NCBI RefSeq assembly: GCF_030272615.1
Contig: NC_081413.1
Coordinates: forward strand, 102,198,239-102,262,238
Direction of reading: 5' to 3'
Origin: Cryptomeria japonica
Taxonomy: Eukaryota > Streptophyta > Pinopsida > Cupressales > Cupressaceae
DNA length: 64,000 bases
Numbering within the stretch: the first letter of the stretch is position 1; each line of letters begins with the position of its first letter. The notes under the pieces were generated by a model. That model saw only the letters and a program-made list of their open reading frames with translations, was not told the origin of the DNA and ran no database searches. Shown piece after piece: positions 34,873 to 44,676 of this stretch. Position numbers and translations under genes: made by a program.

Positions 34873-35656
34873 TGTTGAGAAACAAGGTGAAGAAATCTTG
34901 AAATATTAACTTTAATACGCAATTACAAATCTAAAAATATTACCAAATCTGAAATGAACCATGTGATTGCACCATTCAATATACATATAAAAACAACCAT
35001 ACCAAAAGAGACACCAGATTTACATGGAGAAACCCTTTCGAAAAAAAGATCCACCAGAGAACAAGGGAAAGTATATTATTATTCTTCAAAAGAGAACACC
35101 ATAATAATGCACTTCTCTAAATGATCCCGAAACTACTTGAAAACCTCAAAGGAACTATGATATAAACACTATGCCTTGGCTCCAATTTATAGAAAAATGG
35201 ATAGGAAAAACCATTGTTGTTTGCACAAAACAGGGAACCAAAACCCCTTGAAAAAAACCATTCCTTGAATAGAAAGACATATTAAAATAATAAATACCTT
35301 AGTGACTCCTCATGGGCACCAAACCCAAAGCCACTTAGTCTTTACAGATTTTAATTGTTTCATAGCTTGCAGTGACTATTTAGATCCCCAAATAGACACC
35401 TTTTCTCCTCCCAAACTTGGTCTCCTTATGCATGACCCTTTTTTGCCTCAATATGGACATGGGAAGGAGTCTATTTTGTCAATTTTTATTTATATTTATC
35501 CCATCTTCATGTTCACCTCTTGAAAATGCAATTACAAATAGCCACTACGTACAAATATTTAATATTTTTCTTACATATCCTATGGAACACTTTCCAAGGA
35601 ACATGGAGACTTATGAATGGCTTGGGATTGCAAGTTTAATGTCACCTTATCCTAAC
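34873..35656 (-). repeat. E 3' LTR
   Basis: Direct repeat of 47609-48430 with clear but reduced similarity. It ends next to a polypurine tract (35657-35668, plus strand TTTCTCCCACTT). It holds a TATA-like box (CTATAAAT on the element strand, about 35185-35192) and the R-region motif near 35010-35045. Confidence 0.8.
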
Positions 35657-36106
35657 TTTCTCCCACTTGACATTATACATTGAAATTACATCCAAGAGAT
35701 GCATAAAAAAAATCAAGTACAATAATCAAGGCCCATGGCCTTCCTACACCAAGAGAACTTTTTTGGTAATCACTAGCTTCTTGAGAGAATTTGCAACATT
35801 TCCTAGTGTCAACTTTTTCTATCAAGACCTTTCCATAATTAAACATCTCTCACACAAAGTGATACAGAACATCAACATGATTAGTATGAGCATGATACAT
35901 GAGATTCTTGGCCAAACATATAGTACTCTAATTATCACATCCAGCCATCACAGTCCTGCAATCAAAACCAATGCCAATACCAATTCTTTGTAACCATACC
36001 ACCTTCAACTATTCTTTACTTTTCTTTAGTGGTGTACAAATCAGCTATGGGTTTCCTCTTACTCATCTAACACATTTCTCCTCAAAACAAAATCAACACA
36101 TAGCCA
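35657..36106 (-). other. E 3' end of pol and untranslated remnant
   Basis: Expected to hold the last part of RNase H and the 3' untranslated region. The frame is too decayed to assign. The polypurine tract is at the left edge. Confidence 0.4.
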
Positions 36107-36834
36107 CTAGCCAGTAGTGGACCTTCGACTGTCCAAGTCTCTTGCCCAATCAACATCAACAAATTCACGTATGTCCAATAACTTAACCACATCATCAGTA
36201 CCATGATAAACCAAATAGTTATTAGAAGGACCTTTCAAATATCTAAACACATTCTTAACAAAAGTCCAATGCTTTTTACTAGGATTAGACATAAGCCTGC
36301 TCAAAACTCCCATTGCTTCGGCTATGCCTGGTCTAATGCAAACCATTGCATACATCAAACTCCCAACTGCACTAGCATAAGGAACCTTAGACACATACAC
36401 ATAATCATCATCAAAACTCAAACATGTCTAAATTCAACTTAGTACCAATTGTAAATGGAATACTAATTGGCTTACAATCATTCATATTAAATCTCTACAA
36501 AATAGTATCAACATACTTACTCTAGCTTAACCAAAGATTTCTCTGAGCCCTATCTCTGTTGATCTCCATCCCAAGAATATATATTGCAACACCCAAGTAC
36601 ATACCAAATGTGCCATAAATTTGATCCTTGATTTTTGCAATCATCACCTTGTTCTTACCAATAAATAGCATGTCATTAACATAGAAAATAATGATTAGTA
36701 TCATATCATCAATCCCCTTAATATAAACACAATGATCTTCATCACTCCTCATATAGTCCAACCTCAATACAAAAGTATCAAACTTCTGATACCACAGCAT
36801 GGATGATTGTTTGAAACCATACAAATATCTCTTT
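36107..36834 (-). pseudogene. pol: E reverse transcriptase C-terminal half and RNase H
   Basis: 36522-36824 starts at YGFKQSSMLWYQKFD and carries the catalytic box as YVND in IIFYVNDMLFIG; the first catalytic Asp has become Asn. 36107-36421 holds YASAVGSLMYAMVCIRPGI and the RNase H start (VDVDWARDLDSRRSTTG). The segment ends at 36834, exactly at the A3 insertion. The part before it continues at 44677. Confidence 0.82.
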
Positions 36835-37990
36835 TGTTGGCATTTTTGTTGTTTATGTTGTGATTGTCATTGATGGACACACACTTGTATTGAGATCCCC
36901 TTTATACATATGAGCTCATGCTCAACCAGTATTTGTTCCAACCGGTATGTGGTATACTAGTCTTTAGACTAGTGGTGATTTTGCAGAATGTGTTTACCGG
37001 TCTGAAGCGGCATGTTGACCCCAAGCGGTTTGTAGATCTCAAGTGGTACGAGGGAGCAAAGCGGCACAACACGTTCTTACCAGTCTTCATTTTTGTCAAA
37101 CCGGCAACCGGTATTTTTGTATGAACCGGTAATACTCTGTGATGAGTTACCAACCGGCATTTTGTGATGAGTTACCAATCCACCGATTGTTTGACGGTGC
37201 CGACACATTGACAATGCTTTTTGTGTCATGTTACTGAGTATGTCTAGATTCATTGAACGTAGGAAATTTTAATGTAATCCTATTGGACCGACATGAAATC
37301 AGATTCCTTTAAAAGGACATCATGTCTAGGGTTTTAAGTTGTTGCTGAAAGGGTTAATATTGAGCTAGGCTTTAAGGTGGGAGTCGAGAACGATCTTATC
37401 TAGGAAGATCAAGTTGTAACTGTGTGAGGGAGAGAGAGAGAAGACTGAAGTAATGCTGGAATGCATTAGCTATGAGCAATACTAGATCTAACCAAGCAGT
37501 TTGTGCTATTAGATAGATCAAACACTTGTTGATTACTCACATCTTTGACAAGTCTGTAGCCCTTAACCGGGTAGGCCTCAAAGCCTTTGTAAAATCCTCT
37601 AACAAGGTGGTTCACACATGTGAATCTAAAATCCTCTAACAAGGTAGTCTTTAATCGGACTTATCTCCTAACAAAGATTGAGATTCCTAACAGGATCTGT
37701 TCTAGTGAAGAACATTGTAAGACCTTAACCGGTCTGGTTTCTATTCTACATATAGTGACTTGTGAGTTCCATCTCACCGTGGTTTTTCCCAGTTGGGTTT
37801 CCACGTCAAATATCTTGTGTTATGGTTGTATTGCTTTTGTGGGTGAATGCTTTATTTTCATTTTGGTTTGCATGTGTGGCAACCGGTCTGACTGTTAGAC
37901 TGCTTTACCAGTTTATCTTTAGACTGTGTAAGTGTTTTAGTGCAGTAATTTTTGGCATACTAATTCACCCCCCCCTCTTAGTATTCATCA
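36835..37990 (+). repeat. A3 5' LTR
   Basis: TGTTGG...TCATCA, 1,156 bases. Landmarks: hairpin ACTAGTC/GACTAGT at 36956-36973, many ACCGGT-type sites (36900-37200), inverted CCAAT (ATTGG, about 37282), TATA-like TTTAAAAGG (37307-37315), R-region motif GGTTTTTCCCAGTTGGG (about 37783-37799) and U5 stem-loop 37957-37984 with 8 C in its loop. Confidence 0.93.
37307..37315 (+). promoter_or_regulatory. A3 LTR TATA box candidate
   Basis: CTTTAAAAGG here corresponds to TTTATAAGG in A2, so the box is kept in an active-looking form in the other subfamily. CCAAT in inverse orientation lies 25 bases upstream. Confidence 0.4.
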
Positions 37991-38005
37991 ATTGGTATCA
38001 GAGCC
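37991..38005 (+). other. A3 primer-binding site
   Basis: ATTGGTATCAGAGCC, a full match to the initiator-Met-type site, directly after the LTR. Confidence 0.88.
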
Positions 38006-38040
38006 TACCTTTCTATAAGTTTAACCACTTGGAAAGAGAT

Positions 38041-39311
38041 ATGGGGGAATACACCTTGAGGGAACTTACTCAATATCTCACTAAGTCTGAGCAAGCCTAT
38101 GATGATCTTATGGTCAAATACAAGGTATCTCAAGAAGAGAACATGTAGAGAGGCTGAGGGAACTATCTGAAAGTAGTTCTGAAGATGAAGCTAACATGGA
38201 AGCCATGATTGTTGAAGTGAATAAGTTGAATGATTCAAACTCCAATTTGAGAAAGGAGTTGGAAGGACTGACTATTCGGTTTAGTCAAGAGCTTGAGAAC
38301 TGGAGAAAAGCTGAAGATCTGGTAAAGGACAGAGATCATGAGATCTCCAAGTTGAAACATGAGATTAGTGCACTGACTGCTCGCCTTCATGAGAGCATAA
38401 TGGAAAAAGAAGACATGCAAGGAGAACTGAACATTGCCATCTCTGAAAATGCAAGTCTAATGGAGACAAACACTGTTATTTCCAAAGAACTCTTTGAGTC
38501 GAAGGAAATACTGGCTAAGTTTGGCAAAAGTACTGTCAAGCTAGAGCAAAAGCTTGAGTCATCTAGACCGGCAAAGAATACCAATGGTCTTGGTTTTTCT
38601 GGACATGAGGAAGGAGAATCCTTAGGAAAAAATGTTGAAGCATCAAAGAAGCAACCAGCACTCAAAGGAAAAGGTAAGCAAAAATTCAAACCTGTTTGCT
38701 TTAACTGTCTTAAAGAAGGACACACTGCCAATGTATGTAGGAGCAAAGCCTACAATAATTTTCCTTATTTTATCAACAATGTACCTAGATCCAATAAATT
38801 CAATGGTCATTGTTATCCATGCAACAAGCTTGGGCATAGAGCATTTGAATGCAGGTCTATAATGGATAACACTGGAAGATATCCTTAGAGGACCCAAGGA
38901 GCTGGTCCTGAACCTTTTATGAACCGGAACCACAACCGGTTTAATGTCTTCAATCATCTGTCAAGAAGTAGTGGTCATCAAGTGGCAACTGGATGGAGAG
39001 AAAGTTGTATGATTTGTCATGGTCATGGTCACTCTGCTGCAACATGCAGAAGCAAGAATGGAAACATGTACAATGGACCTTGGAAAGCACCTGGACTTGT
39101 TTGCTATCACTGCAACAAACCGGGTCACATTGCAAGATTCTGCAGAAGTAGAAAAAGTATATCTGATGATATAACGGTCACTTAGGAAGGAGAAATAGAT
39201 GTTGAAAAAGTTCAAGGAGACATGAAGAAAACATGGAAGAAGAAACCAATAATGTTGGAAGAGGAACAGGTTTTTGCACCTAGTGTGGAAATATCAGAAC
39301 TGGCAAACTAA
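38041..39311 (+). pseudogene. A3 ORF1, broken
   Basis: Begins with the ATG at 38041. A shift and stop occur near 38,130-38,150, after which 38196-38888 is open in the original register, then TAG codons at 38886-38888 and 39183-39185 where A1 or A2 have CAG. The zinc-knuckle sites are CFNCLKEGHTANVC, CYPCNKLGHRAFEC, CMICHGHGHSAATC and CYHCNKPGHIARFC, all four with complete CCHC ligands, unlike A1. The coiled-coil region covers about the first 170 codons. Confidence 0.85.
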
Positions 39312-39729
39312 GCCTCAAAGGCTTAGGGGGAGCAAACGGCGAAATGCTTTCGAACCCCTAGTTGACATCGGTAAAAGACCTTAACCGGTATGCGATACCT
39401 ATCATTTGGTAGAAGACCGGAAATGGTAAAAAGGCAAATTAGGGTTTACGCCCTAATAGAGGAGCATTAATGATGGTAGGTGAGAGACATGTATAAATGC
39501 ATTTTTCAAATCATTTCTCACTATTTGTTTTCGAGCGAAGAAAAGGCGATTTGAGTGTAGATTTCAAGAAAGTGAATAACCTTGAAAGAGATTCAAATCC
39601 AGTTTGCAAGCGATAGTGGAGAACACAAAGCGGTTATTTGGCATCCAACGGAGAGTGAAGTAAAGTAGAATCAGGAAGCCCTAAATTCACATTTGAAAGG
39701 TATTTTTTGTGTTCTTGAAATACTCTTCA
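39312..39729 (+). other. A3 region between ORF1 and ORF2
   Basis: 418 bases, non-coding. In order: GCTTAGGGGGAGCAAACGG (39321-39339), telo-box palindrome (39438-39457), TATAAAT (39492-39498), leader, ATG. The order and spacing are the same in A1. Confidence 0.6.
39438..39498 (+). promoter_or_regulatory. A3 putative internal promoter for ORF2
   Basis: ATTAGGGTTTACGCCCTAAT (39438-39457) is the reverse complement of the A1 and A2 motif and is unchanged in sequence. TATAAAT follows 35 bases later; the ORF2 ATG is about 230 bases further on. Inferred promoter. Confidence 0.45.
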
Positions 39730-42700
39730 ATGGCTTCCGCATCTCATACCAGTTCAAGTACATCCATTGAGTCAGAAAGTTTCATTCAGAGGAAGTCCAA
39801 GTATAATGATTTATCACAAGTTCCAGCTGGAGTCATAGTTGAAGAAGGAATTTCTGATTATATTGATTGCAAAATAGAAGACCTAGGGTCTTTATCTATT
39901 CATACTCAGTTAGGTCTATTTTGTGGCAAGGACAAAAAGATCAAACCGGAATTTAGTGTCATAGAGAAGAAGAAATTCCACAATGTAGTGTATTTTCTAG
40001 AAGACTTGACAGAGGATCACATCAGGATCATTTTGACCAGAGTCCACGGTGACAAGATGTACCTGGAAAGGATGCATTATATCATGCCTCAGGCAATTCA
40101 TGCAGTCACCGGTTTCTGCAACACAAGGGAAGTGCCAACCCTGAGAAAAGTGAGCAAAACGGAAATGACCAAGCTCACTGGTTCAACAAGTGATTCATGG
40201 GGTATGACAGTCAATCCTATCAAGGATGATCTGGTGAAATACGCCTGCATGGTGATAGGATACAGAACATTTTCAGCTAGCAGGATTAATTTTGTATCTG
40301 CTGCAATGGTAAATGCCACTTATCGAATGATAAAAGAGGATGCATCTTTCAACTTATGCACTAGTATGCAGAGGCAACTCCTATTAAATCTTAAGGCAAT
40401 CAAATAGGACAACTCACTAAGGTTTAAGTTTGGACAACTACTGGTAGGGTTGTTTTTCTATTTCCAAGGCTACTTTCCTGGTGTAGGAGATGTCCAGTGG
40501 TCCCCTGACCAACCGGTAACCAAGAAGATAAAGGAAAGTGTGCAAGCCATTAGAACCGGCTACCCTGAGGTATTGAACAAATATTTTGATGAGTTCAGAA
40601 GAAAGATGAGTCAGAGGGTGAGAATCTCATGTGACATAGTGAAGAAATATGATGATGACATCTATTTCACTATTTAGGTGGACAAATTCCTAATGGAGGT
40701 TGTTGAGCCTAGAATGGAGGAGGTAGAGCCAATGGGCTATGAAGTTATGTTTGACACGTTGGAAGGGTATGCCTCAACCCTTATTGCCTCGCCTCTTGAT
40801 CCAAAGGCTAAGAGGACCGAAACCTACTTGGAGAGGATTGCACCAGTTGAAGAACCATCGGTAAAGAAAGGAAAAGAACCGGCAACTAAGAAAGCTAAGG
40901 CAGTGCCTGCAGCATCGGCACCGGCTACCACTGCAACTCCAAGAGTGACCAAGCGGTCACCGGCAAAGAAGAAACTAGAGGTAACACCGGCAAAAGTCTT
41001 CGAAAGAAAGAGGAAGACTAAGGAAAATGAACCGGACTCCAAAGAAACCGAGTCTGATGAACAGCCAAAGAAGGCTAGACAGACAAAGAAGATGAAGAAG
41101 AATGAACCGATAGCATCCGCACCGGTAAATATAGATATCTCCTCTTACAAACCTTTGACACATTGTCAAAGAACAGTAAAAAATATTAGGAGAAAGTTAC
41201 TTCACGATTTAATAGATTATTATGATGAATTCAATAGTGAGGAAAAAGATGAAGTACTACAGGAAATCATTCTTTATTTATGTAAAAATGACCGGTCACC
41301 ATCAAAGATTAAATCTCAAACACCGGATTCATTATTTAAAGCATTAGATAATAAATGGCGCATTGCCATTGAAAAGGAGCAAGAGATTAGGGAGAAATTC
41401 TTTGCACAGTACTTCCCCAAACTCTCAAATTCAGAATTATTTGATGCCCTGGATCAAAATAAAGGTCTCTTCTTCACAAGGAGAAGAAGACTCTGGTTGT
41501 TGGAGGGGAGAGTTGATGATGTTGAAAAAGATACACATCAGCATATGGCTCATGCTATCAGCTCTCACAAAGCACGTATGGCCAACCTCCAAGCGGAAAA
41601 GGAATCAGTTATTTCCAAACCGGATGAGGTCTTTGATGAGGAAGGAAACCTAGTGGAAGAACCAATCAACACCATCGATGTCGATGCCCTAGATGTAGAT
41701 GATGTCACTCAAGACATACCTTCTGAGGGAACTGAACAGGGGCAACAGGTCGATCAGGGTGGTGAACAAGCTAAGGACACACAGCAAGAGGCAAAGGAAT
41801 AGGAAGAGAAAAAGAAGAAGGATGAAGATGAGAAACAGAAGAAAGAGGAAGAGATGAGAAAAGAGGAAGAGGAGAAATGGAAAGATGAAGAAAAGAAGAA
41901 GCAAGAAGACGACAGGAAAAAGAAAGAAGAAGAGGATAAGGAAGAAAAGATAAAGAAGGAAGAAGAGGAGAAGAAAAAGAAGGAAGAGGAAGAGAAGAAG
42001 AAGAAGGAAGTGCAAGAGAAGAAGAAGAAGGAAGAGGAAGAACAGAAGAAGTAGGAAGCGGAAGAGAAGAAGAACAAGGAAGAGGAAGAACAAAAGAAGA
42101 AGGAAGAGGAAGCACAGAAGAAGAAGGAAGAAGAAGCAAAGAAGAAGGTAGAAGCAAAGCAGAAGCAGAAAGAAGAAGAAGACAAGAAGAAGATGGAAGA
42201 GGAAGAGAAGAAAAAGAGAGAAGAGAAAGAGAAGGACGAGAAGGAGAGGAAAAAGAAGGAAGAAGCAGACAAGACAATCGAAGTGATGAAGAGCACACAG
42301 ATAGAGACTCCTAAGGCAACCAGTAGCCAAGCCAAACCGGCTGCTATCTCGAGCCCCATTGATCTCCAATCTGCAAGTGAGTCTGAGCTTATGGAGAGCA
42401 TCAAAGTTTCCCAAGAGCACCTTTAAGACATTCACAGGAAAAGGGAACAAGATATCATACAGGCGGTTATAGACACACTTACCGGTTTAATCCCCGGTAC
42501 TAATCTTCCTGACACTGAATCATCACTAGCACAACTCAAACTTCTGTGTACTGTAGTGGATGATTAGGTGCAGAGTCTAGAAGAAGCAGTAGAGGCCAAT
42601 GTAAAGAAAGAGCACCAAAAGGCTCTTAATGTTGCTCTAGTGAAGAAGTTGAATGAGCTTAGGACTGAACTGCTAAAAGATCAAAAGGACATAAGGAATG

Positions 42701-43168
42701 CCTTGGATGACGAAAACTTGCTACTCAGCAAAAATTTATCAACCTCATCTATTATGTGATGATGTCCTAGCCAAGAAGAAATAGCTTCAAATGGACTTAC
42801 AGTCCTACTTGGGCACATTCAAGACTCCTTATGACTCCTTTGCAGCATATGGGCAAACCGTTCATCGGTTCCAGATCCAGTCAGCCAAGATGGAGCAAGA
42901 GATCAGCACATGGTCTAGGGATTTGTAGGAGCTTCAACTGGTATTACTTCCATTACTGCAAATTCTTCAGAAGTGTTATCTAAACCTGGATGCCCTGACA
43001 GTCACACAGGAACTAAGCACAATAGATGCCATGGAGGAACAGGTATCCTAGATGCAGACAGAGAAGGAAGTGGCAACCTCCCTACTTGAGTCCTGGTCCC
43101 TATCCATGAAACAATTTTTGCAGGACTATAAATCAGTTTTTGACAAGTATTATTCATTATTGTCATAA
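39730..43168 (+). pseudogene. A3 ORF2: large charged protein of unknown function
   Basis: From the ATG at 39730 to the TAA at 43166-43168. One extra base near 42,730 is the only apparent shift; without it the frame would be about 1,145 codons. Regions: unrecognised globular domain (39730-40680; includes CKIEDLGSLSIHTQLGLFCG and FGQLLVGLFFYFQGYFPG), Lys/Ala/Thr/Pro linker (40840-41100), second globular block (41125-41560, with FFTRRRRLWLLEGR), acidic patch, a Glu/Lys-rich run of about 150 residues (41803-42270) resembling a single alpha-helix domain, and a C-terminal coiled coil (42568-43160). TAG codons stand at 40405, 40675, 41800, about 42052, 42565 and 43049. Confidence 0.78.
41803..42270 (+). 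repeat. Polypurine block coding the Glu/Lys helix of A3 ORF2
   Basis: About 470 bases composed almost wholly of A and G (GAAGAAGAAGG-type units). Counterparts occur at about 2345-2780 (A1) and 25971-26357 (A2). Length varies between copies, as expected for a slipping repeat. Confidence 0.75.
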
Positions 43169-43522
43169 ACTCTTTTATATATATATGGAAGCAAGGTTTT
43201 TCGACGGTACTTTGTCATTGTTGGCAAAGGGGGAGAAGTATATCTGGTTTTTGGTTTTAAAATTTTGATCTTTTGTCATATGGGGGAGAAGTATATCAAG
43301 GGGAGAAGTATCTATTTTGAAATTTTGATATATGTTGTGATATATGTTATATGCTCTAATGATTATGCTCTGCATGCAAAATCGATATACACTATGTTGA
43401 TTAAGGGATAGTGTATATGCTTAGGGGGAGCAATTTTGTTAATGGCAAGTTTTTGTTGTAAAACACTTAGATGTCAAATTTTTATTTTCCTAAGTGTTCC
43501 CATCAATGCCAAAGGGGGAGAT
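43169..43522 (+). other. A3 polypurine tract series
   Basis: GGGGAG-containing tracts at 43227-43236, 43282-43288, 43299-43305, 43423-43430 and 43510-43522. The last touches the 3' LTR and is the expected plus-strand primer. The sequence from about 43501 through the LTR start is shared with element B. Confidence 0.72.
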
Positions 43523-44676
43523 TGTTGGCATTTTTGTTGTTTATGTTGTGATTGTCGTTGATGGACACACACTTGTATTGAGATCCCCTTTATATGTATG
43601 AGCTCATGCTCAACCGGTATTTGTTCCAACTGGTATGTGGTATACTAGTCTTTAGACTAGTGGTGATTTTGCAGAATGTGTTTCCCGGTCTGAAGCGGCA
43701 TGTCGACCCCAAGCGGTTCGTAGATCTCAAGTGGTATGAGGGAGCAAAGCGACACAACACATTCTTACCAATCTTCATTTTTGTCAAACTAGCAACTGGT
43801 ATTTTTGTATGAACTGGTAATACTCTGTGATGAGTTACCAACCGGCATTTTGTGATGAGTTACCAAACCACCGATTGTTTGACGGTGTTGACACATTGAC
43901 GGTGCTTTTTGTGTCGTGTTACTGAGTATGTCTAGATTCATTGAACGTAGGAAATTGTAATGTAATCCTATTGGACCGACATGAAATCAGATTCCTTTAA
44001 AAGGACATCATGTCTAGGGTTTTAAGTTGTTGCTGAAAGGGTTAATGTTGAGCTAGGCTTTAAGGTGGGAGTCGAGAACGATCTTATCTGAGAAGATCAA
44101 GTTGTAACTATGAGAGAAAGAGAGAGAAGACTGAAGTAATGCTGGAATGCATTAGTTGTGAGCAATACTGGATCTAACCAAGCAGTTTGTGCTATTAGAT
44201 AGATCAAACACTTGTTGATTACTCACATCTTTGACAAGTTTGTAGCCCTTAACCGGGTAGGCCTCAAAGCCTTTGTAAAATCCTCTAACAAGGTGGTTCA
44301 CACATGTGAATCTAAAATCCTCTAACAAGGTAGTCTTTAATCGGACTTATCTCCTAACAAAGATTGAGATTCCTAATAGAATCTGTTTTGGTGAAGAACA
44401 TTGTAAGACCTTAACCGGTCTGGTTTCTATTCTGCAGATAGTGACTTGTGAGTTCCATCTCACTATGGTTTTTCCCAGTTGGGTTTCCACGTCAAATATC
44501 TTGTGTTCTGGTTGTATTGCTTTTGTGGATGAATGCTTTATTCACATTTTGGTTTGCATGTGTGGTAACCAGTCTAACTGTTAGACTGCTTTACTGGTTT
44601 ATCTTTAGACTATGTAAGTGTTTTAGTGCAGTAATTTTTGGCATACTAATTCACCCCCCCCTCTTAGTATTCATCA
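43523..44676 (+). repeat. A3 3' LTR
   Basis: 1,154 bases. The hairpin (43644-43661) and U5 stem-loop (44643-44670) are perfect. Changes from the 5' LTR are concentrated at CG and CCGG sites, e.g. AACCGGT to AACTGGT. Confidence 0.93.

Larger units (their letters stand above)
36835..44676 (+). mobile_element. A3: LTR retrotransposon without pol genes, copy 3
   Basis: A complete 7.8 kb element in the RT gene of E. Target-site duplication TCTTT (36830-36834) and TCCTT (44677-44681), one mismatch. LTRs 36835-37990 and 43523-44676, primer-binding site, ORF1, inter-ORF promoter-like region, ORF2 and a polypurine series are all present. LTR differences are few and mainly transitions. It is probably the youngest or among the youngest A copies here. 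Confidence 0.94.
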
